Positions 27,022 through 36,457 of a stretch of 64,000 nucleotides of DNA are shown here, in pieces. The position numbers and the translations under genes were made by a program. Source of the stretch: Terrisporobacter glycolicus ATCC 14880 = DSM 1288 (GTDB lineage Bacteria > Bacillota > Clostridia > Peptostreptococcales > Peptostreptococcaceae). How positions within the stretch are numbered: the first letter of the stretch is position 1; every line of letters starts with the position of its first letter. Location of the stretch: assembly GCF_036812735.1 (NCBI RefSeq), contig NZ_CP117523.1:2728001-2792000 (forward strand). The letters are read 5' to 3'. The notes under the pieces are model-generated. The model worked only from the letters and a program-made list of their open reading frames with translations. It searched no databases and had not been told where the DNA came from.

Positions 27022-28467
27022 TTATACTCTCAAGTCTACTTCTAAACCTATACAATCTTTATAATCGCTTATAGCTGGCTCTAAATATTCTTCTACAAAC
27101 TCTACAACTTGCTGAGGAGCTCTCCCTACAAAGTTCATAGGGTCTAATATAGATATTATTTCTTCCTTATTTAACATTTTGAATGCTTCATCTTCAATTA
27201 TTAATTCAATTAGATTATTATTTAAACCTTCATGTTTAACCCTGTAAGCCGCTTTCATAGATAACTCTCTTATTACCTCATGTAATTCCTGTCTATCTCC
27301 ACCTCTTTTTACAGCTTCCATAAGTATATTTTCTGTAGCCATAAATGGTAATTCCTCATCTATATGTTTTCTTATCATATTTTCATATACAACTAACCCA
27401 TCAGTTACATTTATGCCTATATCTAATATTGCATCTGCAGCCATAAATGCTTGTGGTATAGCAAGTCTTTTGTTAGCTGAATCATCTAAACTTCTTTCTA
27501 ACCATTGTGTGGCTTCTACTAAAGCTGGTGATATTGATTCAGAAATTATAAACTTAGATAAAGAAGCTATTCTTTCACTTCTCATTGGATTTCTCTTATA
27601 AGCCATCGCAGATGATCCTATTTGATTTTTTTCAAATGGCTCTTCTAACTCTTTTAAGCTTTGTAACAATCTTATATCATTTGTCATCTTATGCATACTT
27701 TGTGCTATTCCAGCAAGTACATTTAATACTTGAGAATCTAATTTTCTAGTATATGTTTGACCACTTACTTTATAAGATTCTTTATATCCCATTTTTTCAC
27801 ATACTATTTTATCTAATTCTTTTATTTTATTTGTGTCATTTTCAAATAAACTCATGAAACTTGCTTGAGTTCCAGTAGTTCCTTTTACTCCTCTAAGCTT
27901 CATATTTTCTAATCTATAGTTTAAGTCTTCTAGATCGATTATTAAGTCTTGCGCCCAAAGAGTAGCCCTTTTTCCTACTGTTGTAAGCTGAGCTGCTTGA
28001 AAGTGTGTAAATCCTAATGTTGGAACATCTTTATATTTTAAAGAGAAATCTTTAAGATTATCAATTAAATTAACAAGTTTAATTCTTATTAATTTTAATG
28101 CTTCATTCATTTGAATAACATCTGTATTATCACCAACATAAGCTGATGTTGCACCTAAGTGAATTATCCCTTTTGCTTTTGGGCATTGAAGTCCATAAGC
28201 CTTAACATGACTCATTACATCATGTCTTACTTCTTTTTCTATTTTTTTTGCTTCATCAAAATTTATATCATCTATATGAGTTTTTAATTCCTCTATTTGC
28301 TCATCACTTATGTTTATTCCTAGTTCTTTTTCACCCTCAGCTAATGCAATCCATAGCTTTCTCCAAGTTGAAAACTTAAATTGAGGAGAAAAAATATAGC
28401 TCATGTTTTTGCTACAATATCTTTCTGTTAAAGGATTTGAATATGTTGTGTACTTATTTTCTATCAT
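27022..28467 (-). CDS. purB: Adenylosuccinate lyase
   Basis: The enzyme of the fumarase/aspartase superfamily cleaves adenylosuccinate and SAICAR, two steps of purine nucleotide synthesis. The 481 residues include the N-terminal signature RYCSKNMSYIFS, HDVMSHVKA (about 80-88), TSAYVGDNTD, the catalytic-loop signature SSAMAYKRNPMRSE (about 285-298), and the C-terminal domain. I prefer the ATG at 28467, which starts the conserved MIENKY sequence; a start four codons earlier is also open and the ribosome site is weak for both. It is monocistronic, outside any pur operon. Confidence 0.93.
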   Translation of the reverse strand: MIENKYTTYSNPLTERYCSKNMSYIFSPQFKFSTWRKLWIALAEGEKELGINISDEQIEELKTHIDDINFDEAKKIEKEVRHDVMSHVKAYGLQCPKAKGIIHLGATSAYVGDNTDVIQMNEALKLIRIKLVNLIDNLKDFSLKYKDVPTLGFTHFQAAQLTTVGKRATLWAQDLIIDLEDLNYRLENMKLRGVKGTTGTQASFMSLFENDTNKIKELDKIVCEKMGYKESYKVSGQTYTRKLDSQVLNVLAGIAQSMHKMTNDIRLLQSLKELEEPFEKNQIGSSAMAYKRNPMRSERIASLSKFIISESISPALVEATQWLERSLDDSANKRLAIPQAFMAADAILDIGINVTDGLVVYENMIRKHIDEELPFMATENILMEAVKRGGDRQELHEVIRELSMKAAYRVKHEGLNNNLIELIIEDEAFKMLNKEEIISILDPMNFVGRAPQQVVEFVEEYLEPAISDYKDCIGLEVDLRV

Positions 28468-28560
28468 TTTTTGCACCATCCCTAAATCTTTTTATTCTAC
28501 AAAGATTATTATATATAATTCTACGAACAATAACAATACTTTTCACAATTTTTGTTCATA

Positions 28561-29469
28561 TCATTTTTTGTTTAATTTAAAATTATCTTTGCCAAGTATA
28601 TAATCAATACTCTCACTATCAACAAAATTTAACACGTGTTTATATCTTATAGCATAGTATTTATCACTCCATCCCAACTGTTTCTTTATATCTTCTTTAT
28701 CTGCTCCAAGCATTAAAGAAATAGCTGCATATGAATGCCTTAAATCTTTTGCTGAGTATTGAGGTAATCCCGCCATATCAAAAGCTTTTTTTACTATTAA
28801 TCTTACATTTCTATCTGTAATAGATTGGCTTTTTTGTGTCGTAAATATGTAATCCTCAGAAGGTATTATTATTTCACTAAGCCCAGAAAAATATCTATAA
28901 CTTTCTATAAGTCTGAAACAATATGGATGAAGTTTTATAACTCTTTCTTTTTTACCCTGACCAAGTCTTACATAGAAATTATTTTCTTCATCTACAATTA
29001 AGTCTTTCCATTTGACTCTTACTAATTCGTTTAATAAACACCCTGTTGTAACTAAAAATACCATTATTAGTCTATCCCTAGAATTAAGTTTACCTAAAGA
29101 ATCTATTAGCTGATTTATTTCTTGTATACTTAACACATCTTTTTTACCTTTTTCTCTTGTAACTATAGGCTTTTTAACAAAAGTAAATGGATTTAATTCA
29201 ATATATTTTTCTCTTTTCATAAAAGCATAAAAACTATGTAAGTAGCTAAAAATCTTTTCACTTGTTGATGTGGCATATTCATCTTCTACAAAAGATATAA
29301 AATCCATACATTCGTTTTTTGTTACTTCTAGCAAGTTTTCCACATTAGTTTTTTCTTTAAATAAAAGTATCTTACTAAAATAGTCTTTTTTGGTCGCTGG
29401 TGTCATTTTTATTGAAAATAATTCAAATATTTCAAATTCTCTCTCACTCAATATATAACTATTATCCAT
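28561..29469 (-). CDS. Tyrosine-recombinase-family protein with altered active site
   Basis: The 302-residue protein has a phage-integrase-like N-terminal SAM-like DNA-binding domain (about residues 20-105) and a C-terminal catalytic domain (112-290), the size of XerC/XerD. Comparison with the family pattern shows changes. The first catalytic Arg (TGxRxxEL) is Leu145 in TGCLLNEL, and the His of HxLR is Lys241 in KDLR. The second Arg (244), the beta-strand Lys (173/174), Trp267 and the nucleophile Tyr276 remain. This suggests weak or no strand exchange, or a DNA-binding role. The ATG at 29469 lies 5 bases behind AAAGGAG. It lies after the helicase-like gene on the same strand. No attachment site or mobile-element genes were seen. 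Confidence 0.82.
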   Translation of the reverse strand: MDNSYILSEREFEIFELFSIKMTPATKKDYFSKILLFKEKTNVENLLEVTKNECMDFISFVEDEYATSTSEKIFSYLHSFYAFMKREKYIELNPFTFVKKPIVTREKGKKDVLSIQEINQLIDSLGKLNSRDRLIMVFLVTTGCLLNELVRVKWKDLIVDEENNFYVRLGQGKKERVIKLHPYCFRLIESYRYFSGLSEIIIPSEDYIFTTQKSQSITDRNVRLIVKKAFDMAGLPQYSAKDLRHSYAAISLMLGADKEDIKKQLGWSDKYYAIRYKHVLNFVDSESIDYILGKDNFKLNKK

Positions 29470-29560
29470 AAGGTCTCCTTTCATTATTATTTTAATCAAT
29501 TTTTAACTTTATATATTATTAATTTATATTAAAATTTTAAGTTTATTTGGATAAATAATT

Positions 29561-29582
29561 AAGAAGCACATAAGTGCTTCTT
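29561..29582 (-). terminator. Weak hairpin between the helicase and recombinase genes
   Basis: The perfect stem AAGAAGCAC/GTGCTTCTT has only a mixed AT tract after it on the minus strand, so termination may be partial and the two genes may be partly co-transcribed. Confidence 0.5.
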
Positions 29583-29589
29583 TAAGTCA

Positions 29590-31374
29590 TTACTTATTTA
29601 CAGAATTAACTAGTATATTGATTAATTCACTAGATTTTTCGTTAAAAGTGGTTATAAATGTTAAATATTCACTAGCTCTATTCATAACCATATATATTTT
29701 ATTAAGATCACCTATAAAGTCATTCACTTGATAATCTTGATCTTGCTCATTTATAGTTTGATTATATAACATTTCTAATTCGCAAAATACAACTGCTTTA
29801 TATTCTAAGCTTTTGATAAAGTATAAGTTTGATATGGTTATACCACTTTTTTTACCATATTTAGTTAAATTATCATCTCCAACAATATATGGAATACTTA
29901 CATCATCCAATGCCTTTCTAAGGATATATTGAAAATATATTGTTTTTCCATTTTTCAATTTCTTTTTATTATATGGAAATACAATGGCTATGTCACTGTA
30001 ATTCAATCCTTTGTTATTTACAAGATATTCAATTTCCCATAGTATTGAATTAATTTGTTCTTCTAAATCTTCTACTTTCACAATTTGAGTTGAAATTCCA
30101 CCTTCCATAACAATATCACTAGGTATATATATGTCTCGCTTTACATTACTTCTCAAATCTTTTATATAATTATTAGCACTTACACAAAATTTATTAGAAA
30201 AGTCAATAACTGCATTTTTCTGTCTATAATTTTTTCTAAGAAGTGTTTTTTCATCAAAATCAATATTTTGCAAAGGACTTTTGTATATATTTACACTATT
30301 ATATATGTTTAAAGATTCACAGTAATACACATTAAGTATATATTTAGTTTCATATAAAAATTCTTGAATAAACTCAATATCTCTTCTATCAAAACTTTCA
30401 CTTTCATCTATAAATATACCTTTAAACATTTTTTTATTTTTTATAACATTTTTAGCTTGTTTTATCAAATTATTAAAAGTTTTCTCATAATCCTTTTTTA
30501 ATAAACCATAATCTAGTATTAAGTTATACTTTTTAGATAATTTAAATACAAAAGATGAAATTGTATGTACCTCTAAGTTATTATTATCTTTATATAATAG
30601 TTTAAGACTTTCTCTAAGTTGGTTACAAAGTTGCTTAGTATGAGTAAAGATTATAAAGTTATGGTGCGGATATATACGTGCTAATTTTATAGCTCTGCTC
30701 ATCATAATAGTTGTTTTACCACTACCTGTAGGACCTTCTATCAATACATTTCCATAATTAATAGAAAGTGATATTTCTAATTGTTCGTCTGTAATCATAG
30801 TAGCACTATAATTATACTCATCCTGAGAAAAAGTTATTTTTTTAAACTCTTTGTTAAGATGGTAAGCACCATTTAAGTCATAGTATTCTGGACATATATC
30901 TAAAATATATAAATTTAGCTCTATTTCATTATTTTCCTTTTTTAAATAATTGTCTAACTCTTCTTTATTATGGATTATACTTTTTAATTTACTCTTGTCT
31001 ATTATATTATTGCTAATAAAATCTTCTAAGCCATATGTCTCTTCTATATCCACATAAGGCATTACAAATACATAATTAAAACTAATATTATTATAAAATT
31101 GAGCCATTTTCAATTTTAACAACTCATATTCTTCATTCATTACTTCAATTAATTCTTCGTCTAATATAGAAAATAAATCTTCACTTGTATCCATAAATTT
31201 TATAAAAAGTATTTTATTATTTTTTATATATAATAAATCTGTGTTAATTCCTCTAAAAGGAGTAACTTTTGGCACTACATTTGTATTGTCATAGTTCTTT
31301 TCGTAAAAAATTTGTTCAACTTCTTTTACTTTTAATGCATCTAATTGTGATTTAATATTAATATTTTGTCTCAA
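29590..31374 (-). CDS. UvrD/Rep-like superfamily I helicase with diverged N-terminal domain
   Basis: The 594-residue protein carries SF1 helicase motifs: Walker A GPTGSGKTT (214-222), FTHTKQLCNQL (Ia, about 243-253), Walker B IDES (322-325), LLRKNYRQ (IV, 378-385), GITISNLYFIKSLEYKAVVF (V-like) and a degenerate motif VI (MVMNRASEYLTF). It is shorter than UvrD (about 720). Residues 1-190 precede the ATPase core and include INTDLLYIKNNKILFIKF, which recalls a degraded NERD or PD-(D/E)xK nuclease-like fold; this is weak. The start is TTG at 31374 with GGGGG 8 bases upstream; the ATG in between is out of frame and stops after seven codons. Role is unknown; it is probably linked to DNA repair or to the recombinase-like gene next to it. 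Confidence 0.8.
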   Translation of the reverse strand: MRQNINIKSQLDALKVKEVEQIFYEKNYDNTNVVPKVTPFRGINTDLLYIKNNKILFIKFMDTSEDLFSILDEELIEVMNEEYELLKLKMAQFYNNISFNYVFVMPYVDIEETYGLEDFISNNIIDKSKLKSIIHNKEELDNYLKKENNEIELNLYILDICPEYYDLNGAYHLNKEFKKITFSQDEYNYSATMITDEQLEISLSINYGNVLIEGPTGSGKTTIMMSRAIKLARIYPHHNFIIFTHTKQLCNQLRESLKLLYKDNNNLEVHTISSFVFKLSKKYNLILDYGLLKKDYEKTFNNLIKQAKNVIKNKKMFKGIFIDESESFDRRDIEFIQEFLYETKYILNVYYCESLNIYNSVNIYKSPLQNIDFDEKTLLRKNYRQKNAVIDFSNKFCVSANNYIKDLRSNVKRDIYIPSDIVMEGGISTQIVKVEDLEEQINSILWEIEYLVNNKGLNYSDIAIVFPYNKKKLKNGKTIYFQYILRKALDDVSIPYIVGDDNLTKYGKKSGITISNLYFIKSLEYKAVVFCELEMLYNQTINEQDQDYQVNDFIGDLNKIYMVMNRASEYLTFITTFNEKSSELINILVNSVNK

Positions 31375-31536
31375 TTTGCATTCCCCCTTTATAGTAATTA
31401 TATCATTTAAACATATATTTTACTATATTATCAAATATATACATTTTATTATAGTAAAATTAATTTCACATAATCATTTAAACAGTTGTATTACTTGCTA
31501 TTCAAACTAAGTAATGCTTTACATATATTTTAATCA

Positions 31537-31565
31537 AAAAAGGAGAGTTAAAACTCTCCTTTTTA
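31537..31565 (-). terminator. Terminator after rny
   Basis: The stem AAAAAGGAGAGTT/AACTCTCCTTTTT spans a three-base loop and ends in T residues on the minus strand. Confidence 0.88.
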
Positions 31566-33152
31566 TTATTTAGCATATTCTATTGCTCTTGTTTCTCTTA
31601 TTATACTTACTTTTATTTGACCTGGGTATTCAAGCTCGTCCTCAATTTCTTTAGTCATCTTTCTAGCTAATAAATGAAGTTCTTCATCATTTACACTATC
31701 AGGTTTAACCATTATTCTAATCTCTCTACCAGCTTGAATTGCATAAGACTTTTCTACACCTTCATAAGAATTAGCTATCTCTTCAAGTTTCTCTAATCTC
31801 TTAATATACGCCTCTAAAGTTTCTCTTCTTGCACCTGGTCTTGCTGCAGATATGGCATCTGCTGCTGTAACTAACACAGCCTCAACTATTTGTGGCTCAT
31901 AATCTCCATGGTGAGTACTCATTGCATGTATAATTTCTTTGGATTCTTTGTATCTTCTAAGTAAATCCATACCTATTTCAACATGAGTTCCTTCCATTTC
32001 GTGATCTACTGCTTTACCTATATCATGAAGCAGACCTGCTCTCTTAGCTAGTTTTATATCTGCTCCAATTTCCGCAGCCATAATTCCTGCTATATGAGCG
32101 ACCTCTATTGAATGTTTTAATACATTTTGTCCATAACTTGTTCTATAATTCAATCTACCAAGTAATTTAACTAGTTCAGGATGTAATCCATGCACACCAG
32201 TTTCAAAAGTAGCTTGTTCTCCAAACTCTTTTATGATATTATCAACTTCTCTTCTTGCCTTTTCTACCATCTCTTCTATTCTAGCTGGATGTATTCTACC
32301 ATCTGATATTAGCTTTTCTAATGCTATTCTTGCTACTTCTCTTCTAATAGGATCGAAGCCTGATAAAATTACAGCTTCTGGAGTGTCATCAATTATAAGA
32401 TCTATACCTGTTAAAGTTTCTAGAGTTCTTATATTTCTTCCCTCTCTACCTATTATTCTCCCCTTCATTTCATCATTTGGTAAATTAACAACAGTTACTG
32501 TTGTTTCTGCAACATGATCTGCTGCACATTTTTGGATAGCATAGCCTATTATTTCTCTAGATTTCTTTTCAGCTTCTTCTTTAGCTTGCGTTTCAATATC
32601 CTTAATCATTATAGACATTTCATGTCTTACTTCTCTTTCAGCATTTGAAAGAATTATATCTTTAGCTTTTTCACAAGTAACCCCAGATATATCTTCAAGC
32701 TTTTCAAGTTGTTTAACTTTTATTTCTTCTACTTCTTCTTCTTTTCTTTGTACTACTTTTAATTTTTCATTTAAACTAGATTCTTTAGTCTCTAAGTTTT
32801 GTTGCTTCTTTTCAATGGATTCTTCTTTTTGAAGAACTCTTCTTTCATACTTTTGAACTTCATTACGTCTTTCTCTTTGTTCTTTTTCAGCATCAGTTCT
32901 CCATTTGTGAATCTCTTCTTTTGCTTCTAATAATTTTTCTTTTTTTATTGTTTCTGAGTCTTTGTTTGCTTTATCTATTATATCTTTGGCTAAGTCTTTA
33001 GCTTCACCAATTTTAGTTTCAGATATATTTTTTCTAACAAAATATCCAACTATAATACCAATAGCTAAACCAAGTATGCTGGCTATTATTTCTATGACAT
33101 CCACCTCCTTTTGTAATAATCCCAAAATATCAATATTATTCTTTAGCATCAT
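31566..33152 (-). CDS. rny: Ribonuclease Y
   Basis: This membrane-anchored endoribonuclease starts mRNA decay in Firmicutes. The 528 residues contain an N-terminal span (about residues 20-40), a coiled coil (40-200), a KH domain with [10 protein letters not shown], and an HD domain with [12 protein letters not shown] and LLHDIGK, in the normal order. The usual family length is about 510-520. The first in-frame ATG (33152) has only a poor ribosome site, while a strong AAGGAGGTGG lies some 50 bases inside the frame. The true start may therefore be further in, at a non-ATG codon (see findings). A YlbF-type partner is encoded at 6825. It follows recA, as in Bacillus. Confidence 0.95.
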   Translation of the reverse strand: MMLKNNIDILGLLQKEVDVIEIIASILGLAIGIIVGYFVRKNISETKIGEAKDLAKDIIDKANKDSETIKKEKLLEAKEEIHKWRTDAEKEQRERRNEVQKYERRVLQKEESIEKKQQNLETKESSLNEKLKVVQRKEEEVEEIKVKQLEKLEDISGVTCEKAKDIILSNAEREVRHEMSIMIKDIETQAKEEAEKKSREIIGYAIQKCAADHVAETTVTVVNLPNDEMKGRIIGREGRNIRTLETLTGIDLIIDDTPEAVILSGFDPIRREVARIALEKLISDGRIHPARIEEMVEKARREVDNIIKEFGEQATFETGVHGLHPELVKLLGRLNYRTSYGQNVLKHSIEVAHIAGIMAAEIGADIKLAKRAGLLHDIGKAVDHEMEGTHVEIGMDLLRRYKESKEIIHAMSTHHGDYEPQIVEAVLVTAADAISAARPGARRETLEAYIKRLEKLEEIANSYEGVEKSYAIQAGREIRIMVKPDSVNDEELHLLARKMTKEIEDELEYPGQIKVSIIRETRAIEYAK

Positions 33153-33327
33153 TTAAATTATGCCCTTTTTCACTATAAGGCCCAAGTTTTAAATTTAATA
33201 AAGTTTCTTTATCTATAATCTTGGAATACTTTAAATAAAATCATCATAATTTAAAATATTTTATCCTCATTTAATTTTATAATTTTTTCTAATTCATGTC
33301 AAGTTTATAGGAGGGGTGTATTCATAT

Positions 33328-34359
33328 TTATTCTTCACTTTGGCTATCTTCTTCCACAACTGCTTTATCAAGGTTATAATGTTCTCTAACTTTAGTATTT
33401 ATTTCATCAGTTAAGTCCATATTATCAGCTAAGAATTTCTTAACATTCTCTCTACCTTGTCCAAGTTTTATATCATTATATGCATACCATGAACCGGATT
33501 TTTTAACTATGTCAACATCTGCTGCTATATCTAATAAGTCACCTATTTTGGATATTCCTTCTCCATACATTATATCAAATTCAGCTTGTTTAAATGGAGG
33601 TGCAACTTTGTTTTTAACGACTTTTACTCTTGTTCTATTTCCAAGTACTTTATCTCCTTGTTTAATACTGTCTATTCTTCTTACATCAAGTCTTACTGAT
33701 GAGTAGAATTTAAGAGCACGTCCACCTGTTGTAGTTTCTGGGTTACCAAACATTATACCCACCTTTTCTCTTAATTGGTTTATAAATACGGCCACACAGT
33801 TTGATTTTTTTATTGAACCAGTTAACTTTCTTAAAGCTTGAGACATAAGCCTTGCTTGAAGACCAACGTGAGAATCCCCCATTTCCCCTTCTATTTCTGC
33901 TTTTGGAACTAAGGCTGCCACTGAGTCAACTACTATTATATCTATAGCTCCAGATCTTATTAAAGCTTCTGTTATTTCAAGAGCTTGTTCCCCTGTATCT
34001 GGTTGTGAAATTATTAAGTTATCTATATCTACACCTAAAGCTTTTGCATATACTGGATCTAGGGCATGTTCTGCATCTATAAATGCAGCTATACCACCGT
34101 TTTTTTGTGCTTCAGCTACTGTATGTAGAGCAACTGTTGTTTTACCTGAAGATTCTGGTCCATATATTTCAACAATTCTTCCCTTAGGAAGTCCACCAAT
34201 ACCTACTGCAATATCTAATCCTATAGATCCTGTAGATATTACGTCTATATTCATTGAAGTTGCTTCTCCAAGCCTCATAACAGATCCTTTACCAAAGTCT
34301 TTTTCTATTTTTCCTAAAGCCTGATTAAGAGCTTGTAATTTTTCTTTTTCTATACTCAT
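33328..34359 (-). CDS. recA: RecA recombinase
   Basis: RecA (343 residues) forms ATP-dependent filaments on single-stranded DNA, drives strand exchange and triggers LexA self-cleavage. Walker [10 protein letters not shown] (about 66-74), the VVDSVAAL Walker B, the DNA-binding loop 1 and 2 regions ([22 protein letters not shown] and [17 protein letters not shown]) and the acidic tail are present and full length. A strong sigma-A promoter and a near-perfect LexA box lie directly upstream, so SOS control is expected. No clear terminator was seen after the stop. It lies between pgsA and rny, the usual clostridial order. Confidence 0.98.
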   Translation of the reverse strand: MSIEKEKLQALNQALGKIEKDFGKGSVMRLGEATSMNIDVISTGSIGLDIAVGIGGLPKGRIVEIYGPESSGKTTVALHTVAEAQKNGGIAAFIDAEHALDPVYAKALGVDIDNLIISQPDTGEQALEITEALIRSGAIDIIVVDSVAALVPKAEIEGEMGDSHVGLQARLMSQALRKLTGSIKKSNCVAVFINQLREKVGIMFGNPETTTGGRALKFYSSVRLDVRRIDSIKQGDKVLGNRTRVKVVKNKVAPPFKQAEFDIMYGEGISKIGDLLDIAADVDIVKKSGSWYAYNDIKLGQGRENVKKFLADNMDLTDEINTKVREHYNLDKAVVEEDSQSEE

Positions 34360-34381
34360 ATTATTTCATCCTTCCTTTTTG

Positions 34382-34395
34382 CAAACATTTGTTCT
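34382..34395 (-). promoter_or_regulatory. LexA (SOS) box of recA
   Basis: AGAACAAATGTTTG on the minus strand matches the Gram-positive SOS box CGAACRNRYGTTYG at 13 of 14 positions. It lies just downstream of the recA -10 element, where LexA would block transcription. Confidence 0.85.
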
Positions 34396-34408
34396 ATATA
34401 TCACTTTC

Positions 34409-34437
34409 ATTATATCTTATAAAACTTTCTTAGTCAA
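34409..34437 (-). promoter_or_regulatory. Sigma-A promoter of recA
   Basis: TTGACT (34432-34437), a 17-base spacer and TATAAT (34409-34414) form an almost ideal housekeeping promoter, about 50 bases before the ATG. Confidence 0.85.
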
Positions 34438-34552
34438 TTGAATTTGAGCTTTATCTTTAACATATATTATAAATTAGTTTAAATATAAAGACATACATTT
34501 ATATTTATAAACTTATATATAAACTTTTATACGAATATTTTTTATTTTTTTA

Positions 34553-34588
34553 AAAAAATCCTTCCTGAATTTAATTCAGAAAGGATTT
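34553..34588 (-). terminator. Terminator after pgsA
   Basis: An imperfect stem (ATCCTT-CCTGAATT with AATTCAG-AAAGGAT) is followed by a run of seven Ts and more on the minus strand. It ends the ftsK-mnmH-rimO-pgsA unit before the recA promoter. Confidence 0.8.
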
Positions 34589-34593
34589 ATAAT

Positions 34594-35136
34594 TTATTTG
34601 CTATTCATAAATAATTCTTTATTTTTATATAAATAGTCAGCTCCAGAGTATAAAGTGAAAAATGTTGCAATTAACATAAATATTGTTCCAACTTGTAATA
34701 ATAGTCTATTATCTATATTAGCTCCAAGAAGTAATATTATTATTGCCAACATTTGACTTATTGTTTTTATTTTTCCCCCGCCACTGGCTGCTATAACTTT
34801 TCCATCAGCTGCAGCTATAGCTCTTAGGATACTTACTGTAAGTTCTCTTGCAACTATAATAATAACCATCCAGCCTGCAACTAAATTTGATTCTATCATA
34901 CATATAAGAGCTGATATTACTAATAGCTTATCTGCTAAAGGATCCATAAATTTTCCAAAGTCAGTAACTAAATTATTTTTTCTTGCAATATGACCATCTA
35001 GAGCATCTGTTATTGATGCAATAATAAATATTAAACAGGCAATTAAATAATGATTTGTAATATCTAACATCATTATAATTACAAATACCGGTATCAACAA
35101 AATTCTAAGTAATGTTAATTTATTTGGTAGATTCAT
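34594..35136 (-). CDS. pgsA: CDP-diacylglycerol-glycerol-3-phosphate 3-phosphatidyltransferase
   Basis: This integral membrane enzyme makes phosphatidylglycerol phosphate, the committed step to phosphatidylglycerol and cardiolipin. The 180 residues carry the CDP-alcohol phosphotransferase signature (DALDGHIARKNNLVTDFGKFMDPLADK, an D-G-x2-A-R-x8-G-x3-D-x3-D pattern, about 45-70) and four to six membrane spans. The ATG overlaps the end of rimO by 17 bases, so the genes are translationally coupled. Its length and position before recA are typical for Firmicutes. Confidence 0.95.
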   Translation of the reverse strand: MNLPNKLTLLRILLIPVFVIIMMLDITNHYLIACLIFIIASITDALDGHIARKNNLVTDFGKFMDPLADKLLVISALICMIESNLVAGWMVIIIVARELTVSILRAIAAADGKVIAASGGGKIKTISQMLAIIILLLGANIDNRLLLQVGTIFMLIATFFTLYSGADYLYKNKELFMNSK

Positions 35137-36457
35137 CTTGTATATCCCCCATTAAATCATACTCTAGGGCAGTGTTTATTTTAACATTTGCAAAATCTCC
35201 TGGCTCTAGATTAGTATGTGATTTTACATATACTATGCTGTCAATTTCTTCTGCATCGAATTTAGTTCTTCCAATGTATACATTGTCCTCAATTTGTTCT
35301 TCTATTAAAACTTCATATGCTTTACCTACTTTGTTTTTGTTTATTTCTTCTGAGATGCTTTGTTGAATCATCATTATAACATCTCTTCTTTCTTCCTTCA
35401 CTTCTTGTTCTAAGTGATTAGGAAGCTTATCTGCTGCTGTTCCTTCTTCTCTTGAGTAAGGGAATACACCTAATTTATCAAATTTCACTTCTTTAACAAA
35501 TTCCACAAGTTCTTCAAAATCTTTTTCATCTTCTCCTGGGAATCCTGTTATTAGTGTTGTTCTAAGTGTTGCATCAGGTATCGCAGTTCTAATCATATTT
35601 ATTTTATCAAGTAATTCTTCTTTAGTAGTTTGTCTATTCATTAGTTTTAATACTTTGTTACTTGCATGTTGTATTGGCATATCAAAGTAAGAGCAAATAT
35701 TATCATTTCTTTTTATAACATCTACTAATTCTTCTGTTATTGATTCTGGATATGAGTACATTATTCTTATCCATTTTAATCCTTCTATTTTAGCCAATTC
35801 CTCTAATAATTGTGGTAGCTTCGCGTCTCCATATATATCTGAACCATACATTGTAGAATCTTGTGCTATAACTACAAGTTCTTTTACTCCATCTTGTGCT
35901 AAGTTCTTAGCTTCTGCCACTATATCTTCTATTTTTCTACTTTTTTGCTTACCTCTTAATTTAGGTATTATACAGTAGGTACAATGCTTATCGCAACCTT
36001 CGCTTATTTTTATATATGCCATATATTCTGGTGTTGAAATATATCTTGGTAAATCTTCATTGTACACAACTTCTATATCATTTAAACTAATTATTTGTTT
36101 TTCTTTTTGTAAATTTGCTAAAATTTCGTCAATATTTTGGTAACTTCCTGTGCCTACTATTGCATCTATTTCAGGGATTTCTTCCCTTAATTCGTCTGAA
36201 TATCTTTGAGCTAAACATCCTGTAACAATAAGTAATTTTAAATTTCCAGTTTCTTTAAGATTTGCAAATTCTATTATAGTTTCTATAGACTCTTGTTTTG
36301 CTGATTCTATAAATCCACATGTATTTACTAAAATCACATCTGCCTCATCAAAATCTCCTGTAAGTTTGTAACCCTTTTTATTTAATATACCCATCATTAT
36401 TTCTGCATCTACTAGGTTTTTCGAACAACCTAACGATTCTAGTGCTATTTTTAACAT
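35120..36457 (-). CDS. rimO: Ribosomal protein S12 methylthiotransferase
   Basis: This radical-SAM enzyme of 445 residues adds a methylthio group to an Asp of ribosomal protein S12. The N-terminal UPF0004 domain has its cluster cysteines at 11, 47 and 81. The radical-SAM motif CDKHCTYC gives Cys155, 159 and 162. The C-terminal TRAM domain (about 375-440) binds the substrate. The start overlaps mnmH by 7 bases; the end overlaps pgsA. The full-length, intact motif set argues for an active enzyme. Confidence 0.95.
   Translation of the reverse strand: MLKIALESLGCSKNLVDAEIMMGILNKKGYKLTGDFDEADVILVNTCGFIESAKQESIETIIEFANLKETGNLKLLIVTGCLAQRYSDELREEIPEIDAIVGTGSYQNIDEILANLQKEKQIISLNDIEVVYNEDLPRYISTPEYMAYIKISEGCDKHCTYCIIPKLRGKQKSRKIEDIVAEAKNLAQDGVKELVVIAQDSTMYGSDIYGDAKLPQLLEELAKIEGLKWIRIMYSYPESITEELVDVIKRNDNICSYFDMPIQHASNKVLKLMNRQTTKEELLDKINMIRTAIPDATLRTTLITGFPGEDEKDFEELVEFVKEVKFDKLGVFPYSREEGTAADKLPNHLEQEVKEERRDVIMMIQQSISEEINKNKVGKAYEVLIEEQIEDNVYIGRTKFDAEEIDSIVYVKSHTNLEPGDFANVKINTALEYDLMGDIQDESTK

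Noticed and set aside
33300-33327. Shine-Dalgarno-like AGGAGGGG on the plus strand after recA
   Set aside because: No plus-strand frame of reasonable length follows it; taken as chance.
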